Shown here piece by piece: positions 18,034 to 28,851 of a DNA stretch of 64,000 nucleotides (position 1 is the stretch's first letter; the number at the start of each line of letters is the position of its first letter). Source of the stretch: Pseudomonadota bacterium (lineage in GTDB: Bacteria > Pseudomonadota > Gammaproteobacteria > Steroidobacterales > Woeseiaceae); the NCBI GenBank assembly GCA_027618995.1, contig JAQCGO010000003.1, positions 62,001-126,000 on the forward strand. The letters run 5' to 3'. The position numbers were made by a program, and so were the translations under genes. Under the pieces are notes generated by a model. The model was not told the DNA's origin. It was given only the letters and a program-made list of their open reading frames with translations, and ran no database searches.

Positions 18034-20613
18034 ATGCGATTAGACAAACTGACCAGTAAATTTCAGATGGCGCTTGCTGATGCGCAATCGTTGGCCGTCG
18101 GTCGCGACAAGCAACACATCTAGCCTGTGCATGTGATGCAAGTCTTGCTCGACCAGCAGGGTGGTTCCGTGCGCGGCTTGTTGACCAAGGCAGGCGTCAA
18201 CGCGAACCTGCTGCGCTCGCAGCTCGGCGACGCGCTCGATCGCCTGCCAAAGGTCGAGGGCGCGGGCGGCGATGTACATATTGCGAATGACCTGACCAGG
18301 CTCTTCAACCTGACTGACAAGCTCGCGCAGCAGCGCGAGGATCAATACATCTCCAGTGAATTGTTCGTGCTGGCGGCGATGGATGACAAGTCGCCGTTGT
18401 TGTCGATTCTGCAACAGGCGGGTGCCGTTCGCGGTGCGATCGAAAAAGCGATCGATGATCTGCGTGGCGGGCAACAGGTCAATGACCCGAATGCCGAGGA
18501 CACCCGCAAGGCGCTGGAAAAATTCACGATCGATCTCACCGAACGTGCCGAACAGGGCAAACTCGATCCGATTATTGGCCGCGACGATGAAATTCGCCGC
18601 ACGATTCAGATATTGCAGCGGCGCACCAAGAACAACCCCGTGCTGATTGGCGAACCGGGTGTCGGCAAGACCGCGATCATCGAAGGCCTCGCCCAGCGCA
18701 TCGTAAACAATGAAGTACCGGAAGGCCTGCGCGGCAAGCGTATCCTGTCGCTGGATATGGGCGCGCTCATTGCCGGTGCAAAATATCGCGGCGAATTCGA
18801 AGAACGGCTCAAAGCCGTGCTCAGCGATCTCGCGAAGCAGGAAGGGCCGATCATCCTGTTTATCGACGAACTGCACACGATGGTGGGTGCGGGCAAGGCC
18901 GAGGGTTCGATGGATGCGGGCAACATGCTCAAGCCCGCCCTGGCGCGCGGCGAGCTGCACTGCATCGGCGCGACGACACTCGATGAGTACCGGCAACACC
19001 TGGAAAAAGACGCGGCGCTCGAGCGTCGCTTTCAGAAAGTGCTGGTCGGTGAACCGACGGTCGAAGACACGATCGCCATTTTGCGTGGCCTCAAGGAGCG
19101 CTACGAAGTTCATCATGGCGTCGAGATAACGGATCCGGCCATTGTCGCGGCCGCGACCCTGTCGCATCGTTATATCAGTGACCGCCAGCTGCCGGACAAA
19201 GCAATCGACCTCATTGATGAGGCTGCGTCACGCATTCGAATCGAAATCGATTCGAAGCCGGAGGAGATGGATCGGCTGGAGCGTCGCATCATTCAGCTGA
19301 AGATCGAACGCGAGGCTTTGAAGAAGGAATCGGACGATGCCTCGCGCAAGCGACTCGGTGACATCAATATGCAGCTCGAGGAACTTGAAAAAGAGTTTTC
19401 GGATCTGGAAGAGATCTGGAAGTCGGAAAAAGCGGCAATGCAGGGTGCGACGCACATCAAGGAAGCAATCGAACGCGCCCGACTCGAGTTCGAAACCGCG
19501 CATCGCGCCAACGACCTGGTGCGCATGTCCGAGTTGCAGTATGGGCGTATTCCCGAACTTGAGAAGCAACTTGTCGGCGCCATGTAGCAAGAGCACGTGG
19601 CGACCACGCTGTTGCGCAACAATGTCACCTAAGAAGAAGTAGCGGAAATCGTCTCCAAGTGGACCGGCATCCCGGTTTCGAAGATGCTCGAGGGTGAAAA
19701 AGAGAAGCTGTTGCAGATGGAGTCGGCGCTGCAGGGTCGCGTCGTCGGCCAGCACGAGGCCGTGACCGCAGTTGCCAACGCGATTCGCCGCTCCCGCGCG
19801 GGCCTGTCCGATCCGAAGCGGCCGATTGGCTCGTTCCTGTTTCTTGGACCGACCGGCGTCGGCAAAACCGAGCTCAACAAGGCGCTTGCGAACTTCATGT
19901 TCGATACCGACGATGCCATGGTGCGGCTCGACATGTCCGAGTTCATGGAAAAACACTCGGTTTCGCGATTGATCGGTGCGCCGCCCGGATATATCGGCTA
20001 TGACCAGGGCGGTTACCTGACCGAGGCGGTGCGACGACGCCCGTATTCGGTCATTCTGCTGGACGAGATCGAGAAGGCGCATCCCGATGTATTCAATGTA
20101 CTGCTGCAGGTTCTCGATGATGGTCGCCTGACGGATGGTCAGGGACGAACCGTCGACTTTTGCAACACAGTCATAGTGATGACGTCGAACCTGGGCTCAC
20201 ACGTGATCCAGGAGATGACTGGCGAGGAGAACTACGCCGACATGAAGTCCGCCGTGATGGATATCGTTGGCACGCACTTCAGACCCGAATTTATCAATCG
20301 GGTCGACGATGTCGTCGTGTTCCATCCGCTCAGTCGCGAACACATTCGCAAAATCTTGGATATTCAGCTCGGCTATCTGCACGAGCGGCTGGCGGAGCGT
20401 GACATGCGCATCAATCTGTCCGATGCGGCGCGAGACCGCCTGGCCGAGGCCGGATTCGATCCGGTTTACGGCGCCAGGCCGCTTAAACGCGCCATTCAGC
20501 AGCAGATCGAGAATCCGCTGGCGAATGAGATCCTCGCGGGCAAGTTCCGGCCTAGTGATGTGATAGAGATTGGTGTTGCCGATAACGGCCTCGCATTCCA
20601 AAATGCTGCATAA
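18034..20613 (+). pseudogene. clpB: Disaggregase ClpB frame with three in-frame stop codons
   Basis: ClpB is the hexameric AAA+ disaggregase. From ATG 18034 ([20 protein letters not shown]) to 20613 a single frame of 860 codons matches full-length ClpB: N domain, Walker A1 [11 protein letters not shown], the coiled-coil M domain, Walker A2 [10 protein letters not shown] and the C-terminal small domain. It is broken by TAG at codon 30 (DKQHI-stop-PVHV, normally Glu), TAG at codon 518 (VGAM-stop-QEHV) and TAA at codon 533 (RNNVT-stop-EEVA, normally Asp/Glu). There is no frameshift. The ORF track therefore shows two pieces, 18127-19587 and 19684-20613. By the standard code no full-length protein could be made. 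I do not see another clpB here. Confidence 0.9.
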
Positions 20614-20639
20614 TGCGCTGAACCTGAGGAGTAAGACGC

Positions 20640-20981
20640 TTGCCGATTTATGAATACGCCTGTGACGCATGCGACCACCGACTGGACGCACTGCAAAAAA
20701 TGGCCGATGCGCCGTTGGCCGACTGCCCGTCCTGTGGAGAGCCCAGCTTGCAGCGATTGTTGTCGGCACCGCGCTTTCGGCTGAAAGGCCAGGGCTGGTA
20801 CGAGACCGATTTCAAAACGGACAAGCAGCGCAATATCGCCGGCGACAAAGAGCCCGCGAAAGCTGACGGCGGTAAGTCGGAAGCGGGCAAGCCGGAAGCC
20901 GGCAAGTCAGAACCCGGCAAAACCGAAAGCAAAGCGCCGGCCGCCGAAACCAGGAAAGTCGACACCAAGGATTCGGCATGA
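20640..20981 (+). CDS. FmdB/CxxC zinc-ribbon protein with acidic/Lys tail
   Basis: A 113-residue FmdB-type regulatory-family protein. The start is TTG at 20640 with GAGGAG nine bases upstream, giving MPIYEYACDACDHR. Two CxxC pairs (CDAC, CPSC) form a zinc ribbon. The C-terminal 50 residues are low-complexity repeats of the type AGKPEAGKSEPGKTE. The function of the family is unknown. It overlaps DUF502 by four bases, and the order fmdB-DUF502-aspS is conserved in gammaproteobacteria. Confidence 0.9.
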   Translation: MPIYEYACDACDHRLDALQKMADAPLADCPSCGEPSLQRLLSAPRFRLKGQGWYETDFKTDKQRNIAGDKEPAKADGGKSEAGKPEAGKSEPGKTESKAPAAETRKVDTKDSA

Positions 20982-21631
20982 TGCTACGGCTGCGGCGTTA
21001 CCTGGTAGCCGGGTTGCTGGTCTGGCTGCCGCTCGGTGTCACAATCCTGATATTTCGAATCCTGATCGGCCTGATGGACAGGTCGCTGATCCTCCTGCCG
21101 CAGAAATATCATCCGGAAGTTCTGCTCGGTGTGAGTATCCCCGGGCTTGGAGTCATCCTGACGATACTGGTGTTGCTGCTGACGGGCGTACTGATGGCCA
21201 ACATCGTTGGCCGAAAATTCCTCGGCGGCTGGGAATCTCTGCTGGGCCGCATTCCGATTGCGAGGTCGATTTACTCGGCGTCAAAGAATTTTGCCGAGAT
21301 TGTTTTTTCGGATTCCGGCAAAGCTTTCAAAAAAGTGCTGCTGGTCGAATATCCGCGCAAGGGAATCTACTCACTGGCGTTTCAAACCGCCAGCGAGCTG
21401 GGAGAAGTGCAGGGCCGGACCGGCGAAGACGTCACTTGCTGCTTTGTGCCCACCACGCCGAATCCGACCTCAGGGTTTATTATCATAGTGCCAAAAGCCG
21501 ACGTCATCGAACTCGACATGACCGTCGATGAAGCGGCCAAGTTCATCATGTCACTCGGCGTCGTCGTTCCAACGTGGACGAAGGGACAAACGGCCGAGTT
21601 ACCCCTGAAATTACCCGGAGAGCAGCCGTAA
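20978..21631 (+). CDS. DUF502 membrane protein
   Basis: A 217-residue inner membrane protein with two strong membrane segments (LLVWLPLGVTILIFRILIG and about residues 50-75) and the conserved DUF502 segment GRIPIARSIYSASKNFAE. A soluble beta-rich C-terminal domain ends in a Pro-rich tail. Function is not established; homologues include plant LCV-like proteins. It lies in the operon between the zinc ribbon gene and aspS. Its stop codon falls inside a 17-bp inverted-repeat arm. Confidence 0.9.
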   Translation: MMLRLRRYLVAGLLVWLPLGVTILIFRILIGLMDRSLILLPQKYHPEVLLGVSIPGLGVILTILVLLLTGVLMANIVGRKFLGGWESLLGRIPIARSIYSASKNFAEIVFSDSGKAFKKVLLVEYPRKGIYSLAFQTASELGEVQGRTGEDVTCCFVPTTPNPTSGFIIIVPKADVIELDMTVDEAAKFIMSLGVVVPTWTKGQTAELPLKLPGEQP

Positions 21632-21706
21632 GCTGGGTGTTTTTCGACCGAAGTAAAGCGCAGCGGAGCGAGCCATGAGGGAGAGAAATACCCAGCTTAC
21701 GGCTGC
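21622..21706. repeat. 17-bp perfect inverted repeat with 51-nt spacer
   Basis: GCAGCCGTAAGCTGGGT at 21622-21638 is exactly complementary to ACCCAGCTTACGGCTGC at 21690-21706. The left arm includes the DUF502 stop codon. The spacer holds a GCGCAGCGGAGCGAGCC-like run typical of interspersed extragenic palindromes in gammaproteobacteria. It may be a mobile palindromic repeat or a transcript-end structure ahead of aspS. Confidence 0.7.
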
Positions 21707-21775
21707 GGACGCGGTTGTATATTCACCGGGCAGGCCGTAAGATTCCGCCTCTTTTTCAGCCACATAAGCACGAAA

Positions 21776-23554
21776 ATGACGATGCGCAGCCACTATTGCG
21801 GAGAAGTTGACGAAAGCCTGGTAGGGCAGGAAATCGACGTCTGCGGCTGGGTGCATCGTCGCCGTGATCACGGTGGTGTGATCTTCATCGATCTGCGCGA
21901 CCGGGAAGGGTTGTTGCAGGTCGTTTTTGACCCGGATCGAGCCGCCATTTTTGCGGCCGCCGAGCGGATTCGCGGCGAGTATGTACTGGCCGTCAAAGGC
22001 GTGGTTCGACGACGCCCGGATGGCACGACCAACGCGAACATGAAGACCGGGCAGATCGAAGTCCTGGCGCATGAACTGACGGTCCTGAATCGCTCCGAAA
22101 CACCGCCGTTTCATCACGACGAAAATGTGAACGAGGAACTGCGCCTGACTTATCGCTATCTGGATTTGCGGCGTGAAAGCATGCTGGGCAATTTGCGCCT
22201 GCGGCATAGAGTTACGATGGCGATGCGCGCTTACCTCGATGCCAACGGCTTCGTCGATGTTGAGACGCCGATGTTGACGCGTGCGACACCTGAGGGCGCT
22301 CGCGACTATATTGTTCCCAGCCGGACCCACCCGGGAAAATTTTTCGCGCTGCCGCAGTCACCGCAGATCTTCAAACAGTTGTTGATGATGTCGGGGCTCG
22401 ATCGCTACTACCAGATTGTGCGCTGCTTCCGTGACGAAGATTTGCGTGCTGATCGCCAGCCGGAATTTACGCAGCTCGATATCGAAATGAGCTTTGTCGA
22501 CGAGCACGACGTCACCGGCAAGATGGAAGCGATGGTTCGGCACCTCTTCCGGCAGGTAATGGGCGTGGAATTGCCGGATCCCTTCCCGCGAATGAGTTAT
22601 GCGGATGCGATGCATCGCTATGGTTCTGACAAGCCGGACCTGCGCATCGATCTCGAACTGGTGGACGTGTCCGATCTGATGGCGGCAGTTGACTTCAAGG
22701 TTTTCTCGGGGCCGGCGAATGATGCAGAAGGCCGGGTCGCGGCATTGCGCCTACCGGCCGGCAATGAGCTGAGTCGCAAGGAGATTGACGACTATACGGC
22801 GTTCGTAGCCCGTTACGGCGCCAAGGGGCTTGCCTACATCAAGGTGAACGATGTCGCTGCCGGGCGCGACGGATTGCAGTCGCCTATCCTGAAATTCCTG
22901 CCGGATGACGCGGTCAATGGCATTCTGCAACGCACGGGTGCAGCGACCGGTGATCTTATTTTCTTCGGTGCGGACAAGGCGCGTGTCGTTAACGACGCAC
23001 TGGGTGCGCTGCGGGTCAAGCTCGGCCAGGATCGTGGGCTCGTCGCCGCCGGCTGGTCGCCACTCTGGGTGGTTGATTTCCCGATGTTCGAACAGGACCC
23101 GGCGACCAAGCGCTGGAGTGCATTGCATCATCCGTTTACGGCGCCCTCGATCAGCGATGCCGATGCTTTGCGAGCCGACCCGGGCCACGCCCTGTCACGC
23201 GCTTATGACATGGTGCTGAACGGTTCGGAGATAGGCGGCGGTTCGATTCGAATTCATGATCAGGTGATCCAGTCGGCGGTATTTGATCTGCTCGGCATCA
23301 GCAAGGCCGAAGCGGATGAGAAGTTCGGCTTCCTGTTGCGCGCTCTCGAGTTCGGTTGCCCGCCGCATGGCGGCATCGCATTCGGCCTGGATCGGATCGT
23401 GATGCTCATGGCCGGTGCCGATAGTATTCGCGATGTGATTGCGTTTCCGAAAACGCAGACCGCGAGCTGTCCGCTGACCAATGCGCCGGGCGTGGTTTCG
23501 GAGGAACAACTCAAGGAAACCGGTATCCGCCTGCGTGCGCCGAAGTCGTCGTAG
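21776..23554 (+). CDS. aspS: Aspartyl-tRNA synthetase
   Basis: A class II synthetase of 592 residues, the bacterial long form with a GAD insertion domain. The N-terminal OB-fold is [20 protein letters not shown]; motif 2 is [18 protein letters not shown]; motif 3 is [14 protein letters not shown]. The start could be ATG 21776 or ATG 21782 (MRSHYCGE); both are in frame. Whether it also charges tRNA-Asn cannot be told from the sequence seen. Confidence 0.97.
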   Translation: MTMRSHYCGEVDESLVGQEIDVCGWVHRRRDHGGVIFIDLRDREGLLQVVFDPDRAAIFAAAERIRGEYVLAVKGVVRRRPDGTTNANMKTGQIEVLAHELTVLNRSETPPFHHDENVNEELRLTYRYLDLRRESMLGNLRLRHRVTMAMRAYLDANGFVDVETPMLTRATPEGARDYIVPSRTHPGKFFALPQSPQIFKQLLMMSGLDRYYQIVRCFRDEDLRADRQPEFTQLDIEMSFVDEHDVTGKMEAMVRHLFRQVMGVELPDPFPRMSYADAMHRYGSDKPDLRIDLELVDVSDLMAAVDFKVFSGPANDAEGRVAALRLPAGNELSRKEIDDYTAFVARYGAKGLAYIKVNDVAAGRDGLQSPILKFLPDDAVNGILQRTGAATGDLIFFGADKARVVNDALGALRVKLGQDRGLVAAGWSPLWVVDFPMFEQDPATKRWSALHHPFTAPSISDADALRADPGHALSRAYDMVLNGSEIGGGSIRIHDQVIQSAVFDLLGISKAEADEKFGFLLRALEFGCPPHGGIAFGLDRIVMLMAGADSIRDVIAFPKTQTASCPLTNAPGVVSEEQLKETGIRLRAPKSS

Positions 23555-23564
23555 GCATGACGCC

Positions 23565-24002
23565 ATGGCGGTGACGGAATACCGCACGCCAGTTTCAGTT
23601 CTCATCGTCATCCATGCCGATGGCGGTAAGGCGCTGTTGCTGCGTCGCGTAAAGCCCTTCGATTTCTGGCAATCCGTCACGGGTAGTCTGCAGTCCGGGG
23701 AGAGCCACGCAGATGCAGCGCGGCGTGAATTGTTCGAAGAGACCGGCCTGCGCGACGAAGGAACGCTCGCCTACTCGGGCGTGAGTCGCCAATTTGCCAT
23801 TGATTCGCGCTGGCGGCACAAGTTCGCACCCGGCGTGGTCGAGAACGTTGAATTCGAGTGGCATTATCGATTGCCCGCGCCCATGGACATCAAGATCTGC
23901 AGCAACGAGCACTCTGAGTATTGCTGGCTGCCGTTTGCGGCGGCAACGGAACGGGTTTGGTCGTGGACCAATCGCGACGCACTCGCGAAATTGCATCGAT
24001 GA
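23565..24002 (+). CDS. nudB: Dihydroneopterin triphosphate diphosphatase NudB
   Basis: NudB removes pyrophosphate from dihydroneopterin triphosphate, an early folate step. The start is set at ATG 23565, giving 145 residues (E. coli 150). The Nudix box GSLQSGESHADAARRELFEE with TGL, and the NudB-typical segments YRTPVSVLIVIH and RPF-like VKPFDFWQSVTGS, are present. aspS-nudB is the gene order found in E. coli. Its stop overlaps the following hydrolase start (ATGA). Confidence 0.92.
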   Translation: MAVTEYRTPVSVLIVIHADGGKALLLRRVKPFDFWQSVTGSLQSGESHADAARRELFEETGLRDEGTLAYSGVSRQFAIDSRWRHKFAPGVVENVEFEWHYRLPAPMDIKICSNEHSEYCWLPFAAATERVWSWTNRDALAKLHR

Positions 24003-24652
24003 ACGGCATCGACACGGTCGTCTGCCTGCACGGAGTCTGGTCACACGGTGCCGGCATGTACCTGATCAAGCGCCGCCTGGAAAACGAGTACGGCATGCGT
24101 GCGCTGCTGTTCAGCTACCCATCTGTACGCGGCACACTGGACGAGAACGCGGCCGCATTGGCCGCTTTCATAGCGCGTAATGACATCGCGGGCACGCATA
24201 TCATAGGCCACAGTCTTGGCGGCGTAGTGGCATTACGCATGCTGGCCAGCTATCCGGATTCAGCGCCGGGCCGGCTTGTGTGTCTGGGCTCGCCACTGAC
24301 CGGGTCGCGCGCCGCAGATTTTCTTGGCCGGCAGGACTGGGCCGAATCTATCGTCGGACATTCGTTATCCAAAGGTGTAATCAGCGAGCCCGCCATCGCA
24401 TGGGCGAAGGATGTTTGCGCGGCTCGCGAGATTGGTGTGATCGCCGGCAAAACCTCCATCGGTCTGGGTCAGCTGCTGGCCGCATTCGATGAAGACAATG
24501 ACGGCGCAGTCGGCGTCTCCGAAACGCAGTTGCCAGGGATTCGCGATCACCTGATCATGCCGGTCAGCCATAACGGCATGCTGCTCTCACGCGGAGTGGT
24601 CGATCAGGCTGCCGCGTTCCTGCGGCGCGGCGAATTCCTGCGCGACACCTGA
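23999..24652 (+). CDS. Alpha/beta hydrolase (lipase/esterase-like)
   Basis: A 217-residue cytoplasmic alpha/beta hydrolase. The oxyanion-side motif VVCLHGVWSHG and the nucleophile elbow GHSLGG (Ser) are visible, with a probable catalytic His in VSHNGML. No signal peptide is seen. Substrate unknown. It starts within the nudB stop codon, so it is translationally coupled, and it ends convergently with mutS, whose stop lies within a few bases. Confidence 0.85.
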   Translation: MNGIDTVVCLHGVWSHGAGMYLIKRRLENEYGMRALLFSYPSVRGTLDENAAALAAFIARNDIAGTHIIGHSLGGVVALRMLASYPDSAPGRLVCLGSPLTGSRAADFLGRQDWAESIVGHSLSKGVISEPAIAWAKDVCAAREIGVIAGKTSIGLGQLLAAFDEDNDGAVGVSETQLPGIRDHLIMPVSHNGMLLSRGVVDQAAAFLRRGEFLRDT

Positions 24653-27214
24653 TCAGCTGGATTTGAGCTTGTAGATCAGGGCGAGTGCGGCTTGCGGCGT
24701 CAGCGTGTCGGGATCGACCTCGTCCAGCAATTCGCGCAATGCATCAGCTGCCTGCGTTGCCGCGGGCATTTCGAACGATAGTTGGCCCTGCGGGCCGCTG
24801 TCCTGCGCGGCGCGCATGGCCTCGAGCCTGGTGAGATAACTGCGTGCTCGCTGAATGACCGACTTCGGGACGCCGGCGAGAACCGCCACCTGCAGCCCGT
24901 AACTCTGGTTGGCCGGGCCGGGCTTTACCGCATGCAGAAAGACCAGTTCGCCCCTGTGCTCGGTCGCATCCAGATGCACGTTGCGACAAGCGGGCAACTC
25001 ATCCGCGAGCGCCGTCAGCTCAAAGTAATGCGTGGCGAAAAGCGTAAACGCGTTGGCGGTCTCGCCCATGTAATGTGCTGCAGCCCAGGCCAGCGACAGG
25101 CCATCGAAAGTGCTCGTGCCGCGGCCGATTTCGTCCATCAATACCAGGCTTTGCTCGGTCGCGTTGTGCAGGATCGTGGCGGTCTCCGTCATTTCGACCA
25201 TGAATGTCGAGCGGCCGCCGGCAAGGTCGTCCGATGCGCCGATGCGCGTGAAGATTCGATCGATCGGGCCGATGCAGAGTTTTTCAGCCGGTACGAAGCT
25301 GCCGATATGCGCGAGGATCGCGATCAGGGCCGTCTGCCGCATGAACGTCGACTTGCCGCCCATGTTGGGTCCGGTGATCACGAGCAATCGCTGCGTATCG
25401 TTCATGCTGAGGTCATTGGCGACGAACGGCGCATCGATAACCTGCTCGACCACGAGGTGGCGACCACCACGGATCTCGATGCACGGTGTAGCGACGATTT
25501 CAGGCTTGCACAGGTTCAGAGTTCCGGCGCGTTCGGCAAAACATGTCAGCACATCGAGTTCGGCAATCGCGAATGCCGACTGTTGCAGCTCGGCCAGTTC
25601 GTTGTTGATTTCGTCGAGCAGGCCTTCATACAAAAACTTCTCGCGCGTCAACGCCCGTTCGTGCGCGCCAAGCACCTTGTCTTCAAATTCCTTGAGTTCC
25701 GGCATGACATAGCGCTCGGCATTCTTGAGCGTCTGTCGACGAACGTATTCGATTGGTGCCTTGTCGGCCTGCGCGCGACTGATTTCGATGTAGTAGCCGT
25801 GCACGCGGTTATAGCCTAGCTTTAACGTGGCAATCCCGGTCCGTGCTTTTTCGCGAGCCTCAAGGTCGAGCAGGTACTGATCCGCATTGCCGGCGATCGC
25901 TCGCAACTCGTCCAGTTGTTCGTCGTAGCCGCCCGCGATGACGCCGCCGTCGCGCAACAACATCGGCGGATTTTCGATGATTGCCTTCTGCAGCAAATCG
26001 CAATGCTGCCGGTGGTCGCCGATCTGTACCCGCAAATCCGCGAGTGCGGGTGAGGGCAGCCCATCGATTTGCCGGCGCAGTTCGGGCAGGCGCGACAACG
26101 CCTCGCCCAGTGCGCGCAGGTCGCGTGGCCGTGCCGAGCGCAGTGCGACGCGTGCCAGGACGCGTTCGACATCGCCGATGCCGTCGATTACGGCCTGCAC
26201 GCGGTCAAGTGTGCCGCTTGCCTGCAATGTTTCAACAGCCTGGTAGCGCCCTAGCAACGTCGCCGTATCGCGCAGCGGCCGTTGCAACCAGCGCCGCAAC
26301 AACCTGGACCCCATCGGGCTCTTGCAGCGATCCATGATGCCGGCGAGCGTGTGCTCATTGTGTCCGCTTAAAGATTCCTCGATTTCAAGATTGCGCCGTG
26401 TTGCTGCGTCCATGATCACGGCATCTTCATGTCGTTCGACCGCTATCGATTGCAGGTGCGGCAGACTGGTTTTTTGTGTGTCCTGCACATATTGCAGCAG
26501 CGCACCAGCCGCGACGATGCCGCGCGAGAATTCCGCGCAGCCAAAGCCACTGAGGTCACGCGTCGCAAACTGCGCACACAATAAACGCGTTGCGTTGTCG
26601 AGGTCGAAATGCCAGGGCGGCCGACGCGTCACCCGGATACGTGCCGCAAATGAGTCCGCGACCCCCAATTCCTCGTCGACGACGAGTTCGGCGGGGCGCA
26701 GGCGTTCGATTTCGCCGATGAGGGCCTCGTTATCGGGTACCTCAGTCAGCCGAAAGCGGCCACCCGCAAGATCGAGCCAGGCGATACCGACGCCGCTCGT
26801 GTCGGCGTGGATGGCAGCGACCAGGTTGTCGCGGGATTCTGCCAACAGGGCCTCATCGGTCAGCGTGCCCGGTGTGACGACGCGCGTTACTTTGCGCTCG
26901 ACCGGTCCCTTGCTGCTGGCCGGATCGCCGATTTGCTCACAAATAGCGACCGACTCGCCCTTGCGCACGAGTCTCGCGAGATACCCTTCGATCGCGTGAT
27001 ACGGTACACCCGCCATCGGTATGGCATTGCCACCAGACTTGCCGCGCGCGGTCAGCGTGATATCGAGCAGCCGCGCCGCACGCCGTGCGTCCTCATAAAA
27101 CAACTCGTAAAAGTCGCCCATGCGGTAGAGCACGAGCATGTCGGGATACTCGGCTTTGATGGCCAGGTACTGGCGCATCATCGGGGTGTGAACGGCGGCG
27201 ATATCGGCGGTCAT
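24653..27214 (-). CDS. mutS: DNA mismatch repair protein MutS
   Basis: MutS binds mismatches and recruits MutL. The 853-residue length equals that of E. coli MutS. The mismatch-intercalating Phe and Glu lie in [11 protein letters not shown] near residue 36; the ATPase shows Walker [15 protein letters not shown], Walker [17 protein letters not shown] and the dimer helix. It opens divergently from the glycosyltransferase gene, with a REP-like unit in the gap. Confidence 0.98.
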   Translation of the reverse strand: MTADIAAVHTPMMRQYLAIKAEYPDMLVLYRMGDFYELFYEDARRAARLLDITLTARGKSGGNAIPMAGVPYHAIEGYLARLVRKGESVAICEQIGDPASSKGPVERKVTRVVTPGTLTDEALLAESRDNLVAAIHADTSGVGIAWLDLAGGRFRLTEVPDNEALIGEIERLRPAELVVDEELGVADSFAARIRVTRRPPWHFDLDNATRLLCAQFATRDLSGFGCAEFSRGIVAAGALLQYVQDTQKTSLPHLQSIAVERHEDAVIMDAATRRNLEIEESLSGHNEHTLAGIMDRCKSPMGSRLLRRWLQRPLRDTATLLGRYQAVETLQASGTLDRVQAVIDGIGDVERVLARVALRSARPRDLRALGEALSRLPELRRQIDGLPSPALADLRVQIGDHRQHCDLLQKAIIENPPMLLRDGGVIAGGYDEQLDELRAIAGNADQYLLDLEAREKARTGIATLKLGYNRVHGYYIEISRAQADKAPIEYVRRQTLKNAERYVMPELKEFEDKVLGAHERALTREKFLYEGLLDEINNELAELQQSAFAIAELDVLTCFAERAGTLNLCKPEIVATPCIEIRGGRHLVVEQVIDAPFVANDLSMNDTQRLLVITGPNMGGKSTFMRQTALIAILAHIGSFVPAEKLCIGPIDRIFTRIGASDDLAGGRSTFMVEMTETATILHNATEQSLVLMDEIGRGTSTFDGLSLAWAAAHYMGETANAFTLFATHYFELTALADELPACRNVHLDATEHRGELVFLHAVKPGPANQSYGLQVAVLAGVPKSVIQRARSYLTRLEAMRAAQDSGPQGQLSFEMPAATQAADALRELLDEVDPDTLTPQAALALIYKLKSS

Positions 27215-27227
27215 TGAGTTCTTTTAC

Positions 27228-27251
27228 GTAGGAGGTCGCCATGCGGGCGAC
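27228..27251. repeat. REP-like unit between mutS and the glycosyltransferase
   Basis: GTAGGAGGTCGCCATGCGGG followed by CGAC is the reverse-orientation relative of the units at 2188, 2216 and 7181. Its arms GTCGC and GCGAC can form a hairpin. It lies in a 55-base divergent intergenic space, so it is close to both promoters. Confidence 0.6.
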
Positions 27252-27269
27252 GTCCTGTATTATTGGTCC

Positions 27270-28355
27270 ATGAAAATACTGCATGTCGAAACCGGGCGCC
27301 ATCTTTACGGCGGGCCGCAACAGGTGGTTTACCTGGTATCGGCCTTGCGGCAGCGCGGCCTCGACTGCACACTGCTTTGCCCGCCGGATACGGGCATCGA
27401 TTCGGCGGCACGCTCCGCCGGCATACCGGTGCGCAATCTCTTTTGTGCCGGTGAGCTTGGCCTGCCGTTCGCCTATCGCCTGACGCAGTACCTGCAGTCA
27501 ACCGCGCCGGACCTCCTGCATTGCCATAGTCGCCGTGGAGCGGACATGCTCGGCGGCCTCGCGGCCAGTTTTGCCGATGTACCCGCTGTGGTGTCGCGGC
27601 GCGTTGACAATACCGAGATGCGGGTGATGGCCGCGTTGCGCTACCGGCCGTTCCGCAAAATTATTGCGATCTCGGAAGCAATCGCCGCGGTGCTGCGCGA
27701 TCACGATGTCGCACCCGAGCGCATCGAGGTCATACGCAGCGCCGTTGATACCGCCCAGTTCGACGCGCCGGCCGACCGACATGCATTTCGTGCCGAGTAC
27801 GGTATTCCACGGGACGCACTGATACTGGGTGCAGCGGGGCAGTTGATTCCGCGCAAGGGGCACCGTTACCTGTTGCAGGCCGTCGCCGGTCTGCGGCGCC
27901 GGTACGGCAATATTCGGCTGATCATTTTTGGCGAGGGTTACCTGAACAACCAGTTGCGCGCACAGGCGATGGCCCTTGGCCTGGGCGATGTGGTGCAGTT
28001 TGCGGGTTTCCGTGACGATCTTGACGATTTCATGGGCTGTTTCGATATTTTCGTGCACCCGGCGCTGTCAGAGGGGCTCGGCGTCGCAACGCTGAAGGCG
28101 GCCGCCGCCGGCGTCCCGGTGGTTGGCTTCAATGCAGGCGGCTTGTCCGAAGCGGTGATTGACGGCGAGACGGGTATCCTCGTGGCCACCGAAGACGTGA
28201 TCTCGCTGCAAAATGCGATTGCCACCTTGCTGGAGAGTAAGTCGATGCGTCAGCGAATGGGCGAGGCCGGTCGCGAGCGGATGCAAAATGAGTTTTCGAT
28301 CGCTACGATGGCGGACAAGCACGTCGCACTGTACGAGGCGGTATTGCATGGCTGA
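27270..28355 (+). CDS. Family 4 glycosyltransferase
   Basis: A GT-B fold glycosyltransferase of 361 residues. The N-terminal domain opens with MKILHVETGRHLYGGPQQV, the C-terminal nucleotide-sugar domain has LGAAGQLIPRKGHRYLL and the EX7E-type motif SEGLGVATLKAAAAGVPVV. It likely adds a hexose to an LPS core or another envelope glycan; the acceptor cannot be deduced. It overlaps pncC by eight bases, which suggests cotranscription without obvious functional linkage. Confidence 0.9.
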   Translation: MKILHVETGRHLYGGPQQVVYLVSALRQRGLDCTLLCPPDTGIDSAARSAGIPVRNLFCAGELGLPFAYRLTQYLQSTAPDLLHCHSRRGADMLGGLAASFADVPAVVSRRVDNTEMRVMAALRYRPFRKIIAISEAIAAVLRDHDVAPERIEVIRSAVDTAQFDAPADRHAFRAEYGIPRDALILGAAGQLIPRKGHRYLLQAVAGLRRRYGNIRLIIFGEGYLNNQLRAQAMALGLGDVVQFAGFRDDLDDFMGCFDIFVHPALSEGLGVATLKAAAAGVPVVGFNAGGLSEAVIDGETGILVATEDVISLQNAIATLLESKSMRQRMGEAGRERMQNEFSIATMADKHVALYEAVLHG

Positions 28356-28851
28356 TCACGAGGCGATCGAAAAACTGGCGCGGGCACTGGTCGAGGAACT
28401 GACGGCGGCGGGCAAGGCGGTCTCGACCGCGGAGTCCTGTTCCGGCGGCTGGGTAGCCAAGGCCATCACGGATATCGCGGGCAGCTCGGCCGTATTCCAC
28501 TACGGCATCGTCAGTTATTCGAACGGCGCCAAGGAGTCGTTGCTCGGCGTGCGCAACGAGACCCTCGAGGAACATGGTGCCGTCAGCAAAGCCGTCGTCA
28601 TCGAGATGGCGGAAGGCGTACTCAATCTGAGCGTTGCGGACATCGCGGTCGCGGTTAGTGGCGTTGCCGGTCCGACTGGCGGCAGTGAACAAAAGCCCGT
28701 CGGCACCGTCTGGTTCGCCTGGATGGTCCGCGACGGTTCGAAACTTCGATCGACGACGAGTTGTGAGCATTTTGACGGCGACCGCGACCTGGTTCGTGAG
28801 TTGAGCGTGGTACACGCCTTGCAGGGTGTTCGGGAACGCATCGTTAAATGA
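28348..28851 (+). CDS. pncC: NMN amidohydrolase PncC (CinA C-terminal family)
   Basis: PncC deamidates nicotinamide mononucleotide for NAD salvage. The start is set at ATG 28348, giving 167 residues (E. coli PncC 165). The family motifs STAESCSGGW, YGIVSYSNGAK and AVSGVAGPTGGSEQKPVGTV are intact. The N-terminal MoaB-like half of CinA is absent. pncC-recA adjacency is classical; here thpR is inserted between them, overlapping the pncC stop (ATGA). Confidence 0.94.
   Translation: MADHEAIEKLARALVEELTAAGKAVSTAESCSGGWVAKAITDIAGSSAVFHYGIVSYSNGAKESLLGVRNETLEEHGAVSKAVVIEMAEGVLNLSVADIAVAVSGVAGPTGGSEQKPVGTVWFAWMVRDGSKLRSTTSCEHFDGDRDLVRELSVVHALQGVRERIVK

Noticed and set aside
24782-25819. Long plus-strand ORF (345 aa) inside mutS
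   Set aside because: Antisense shadow of mutS; the mutS frame has all catalytic motifs.
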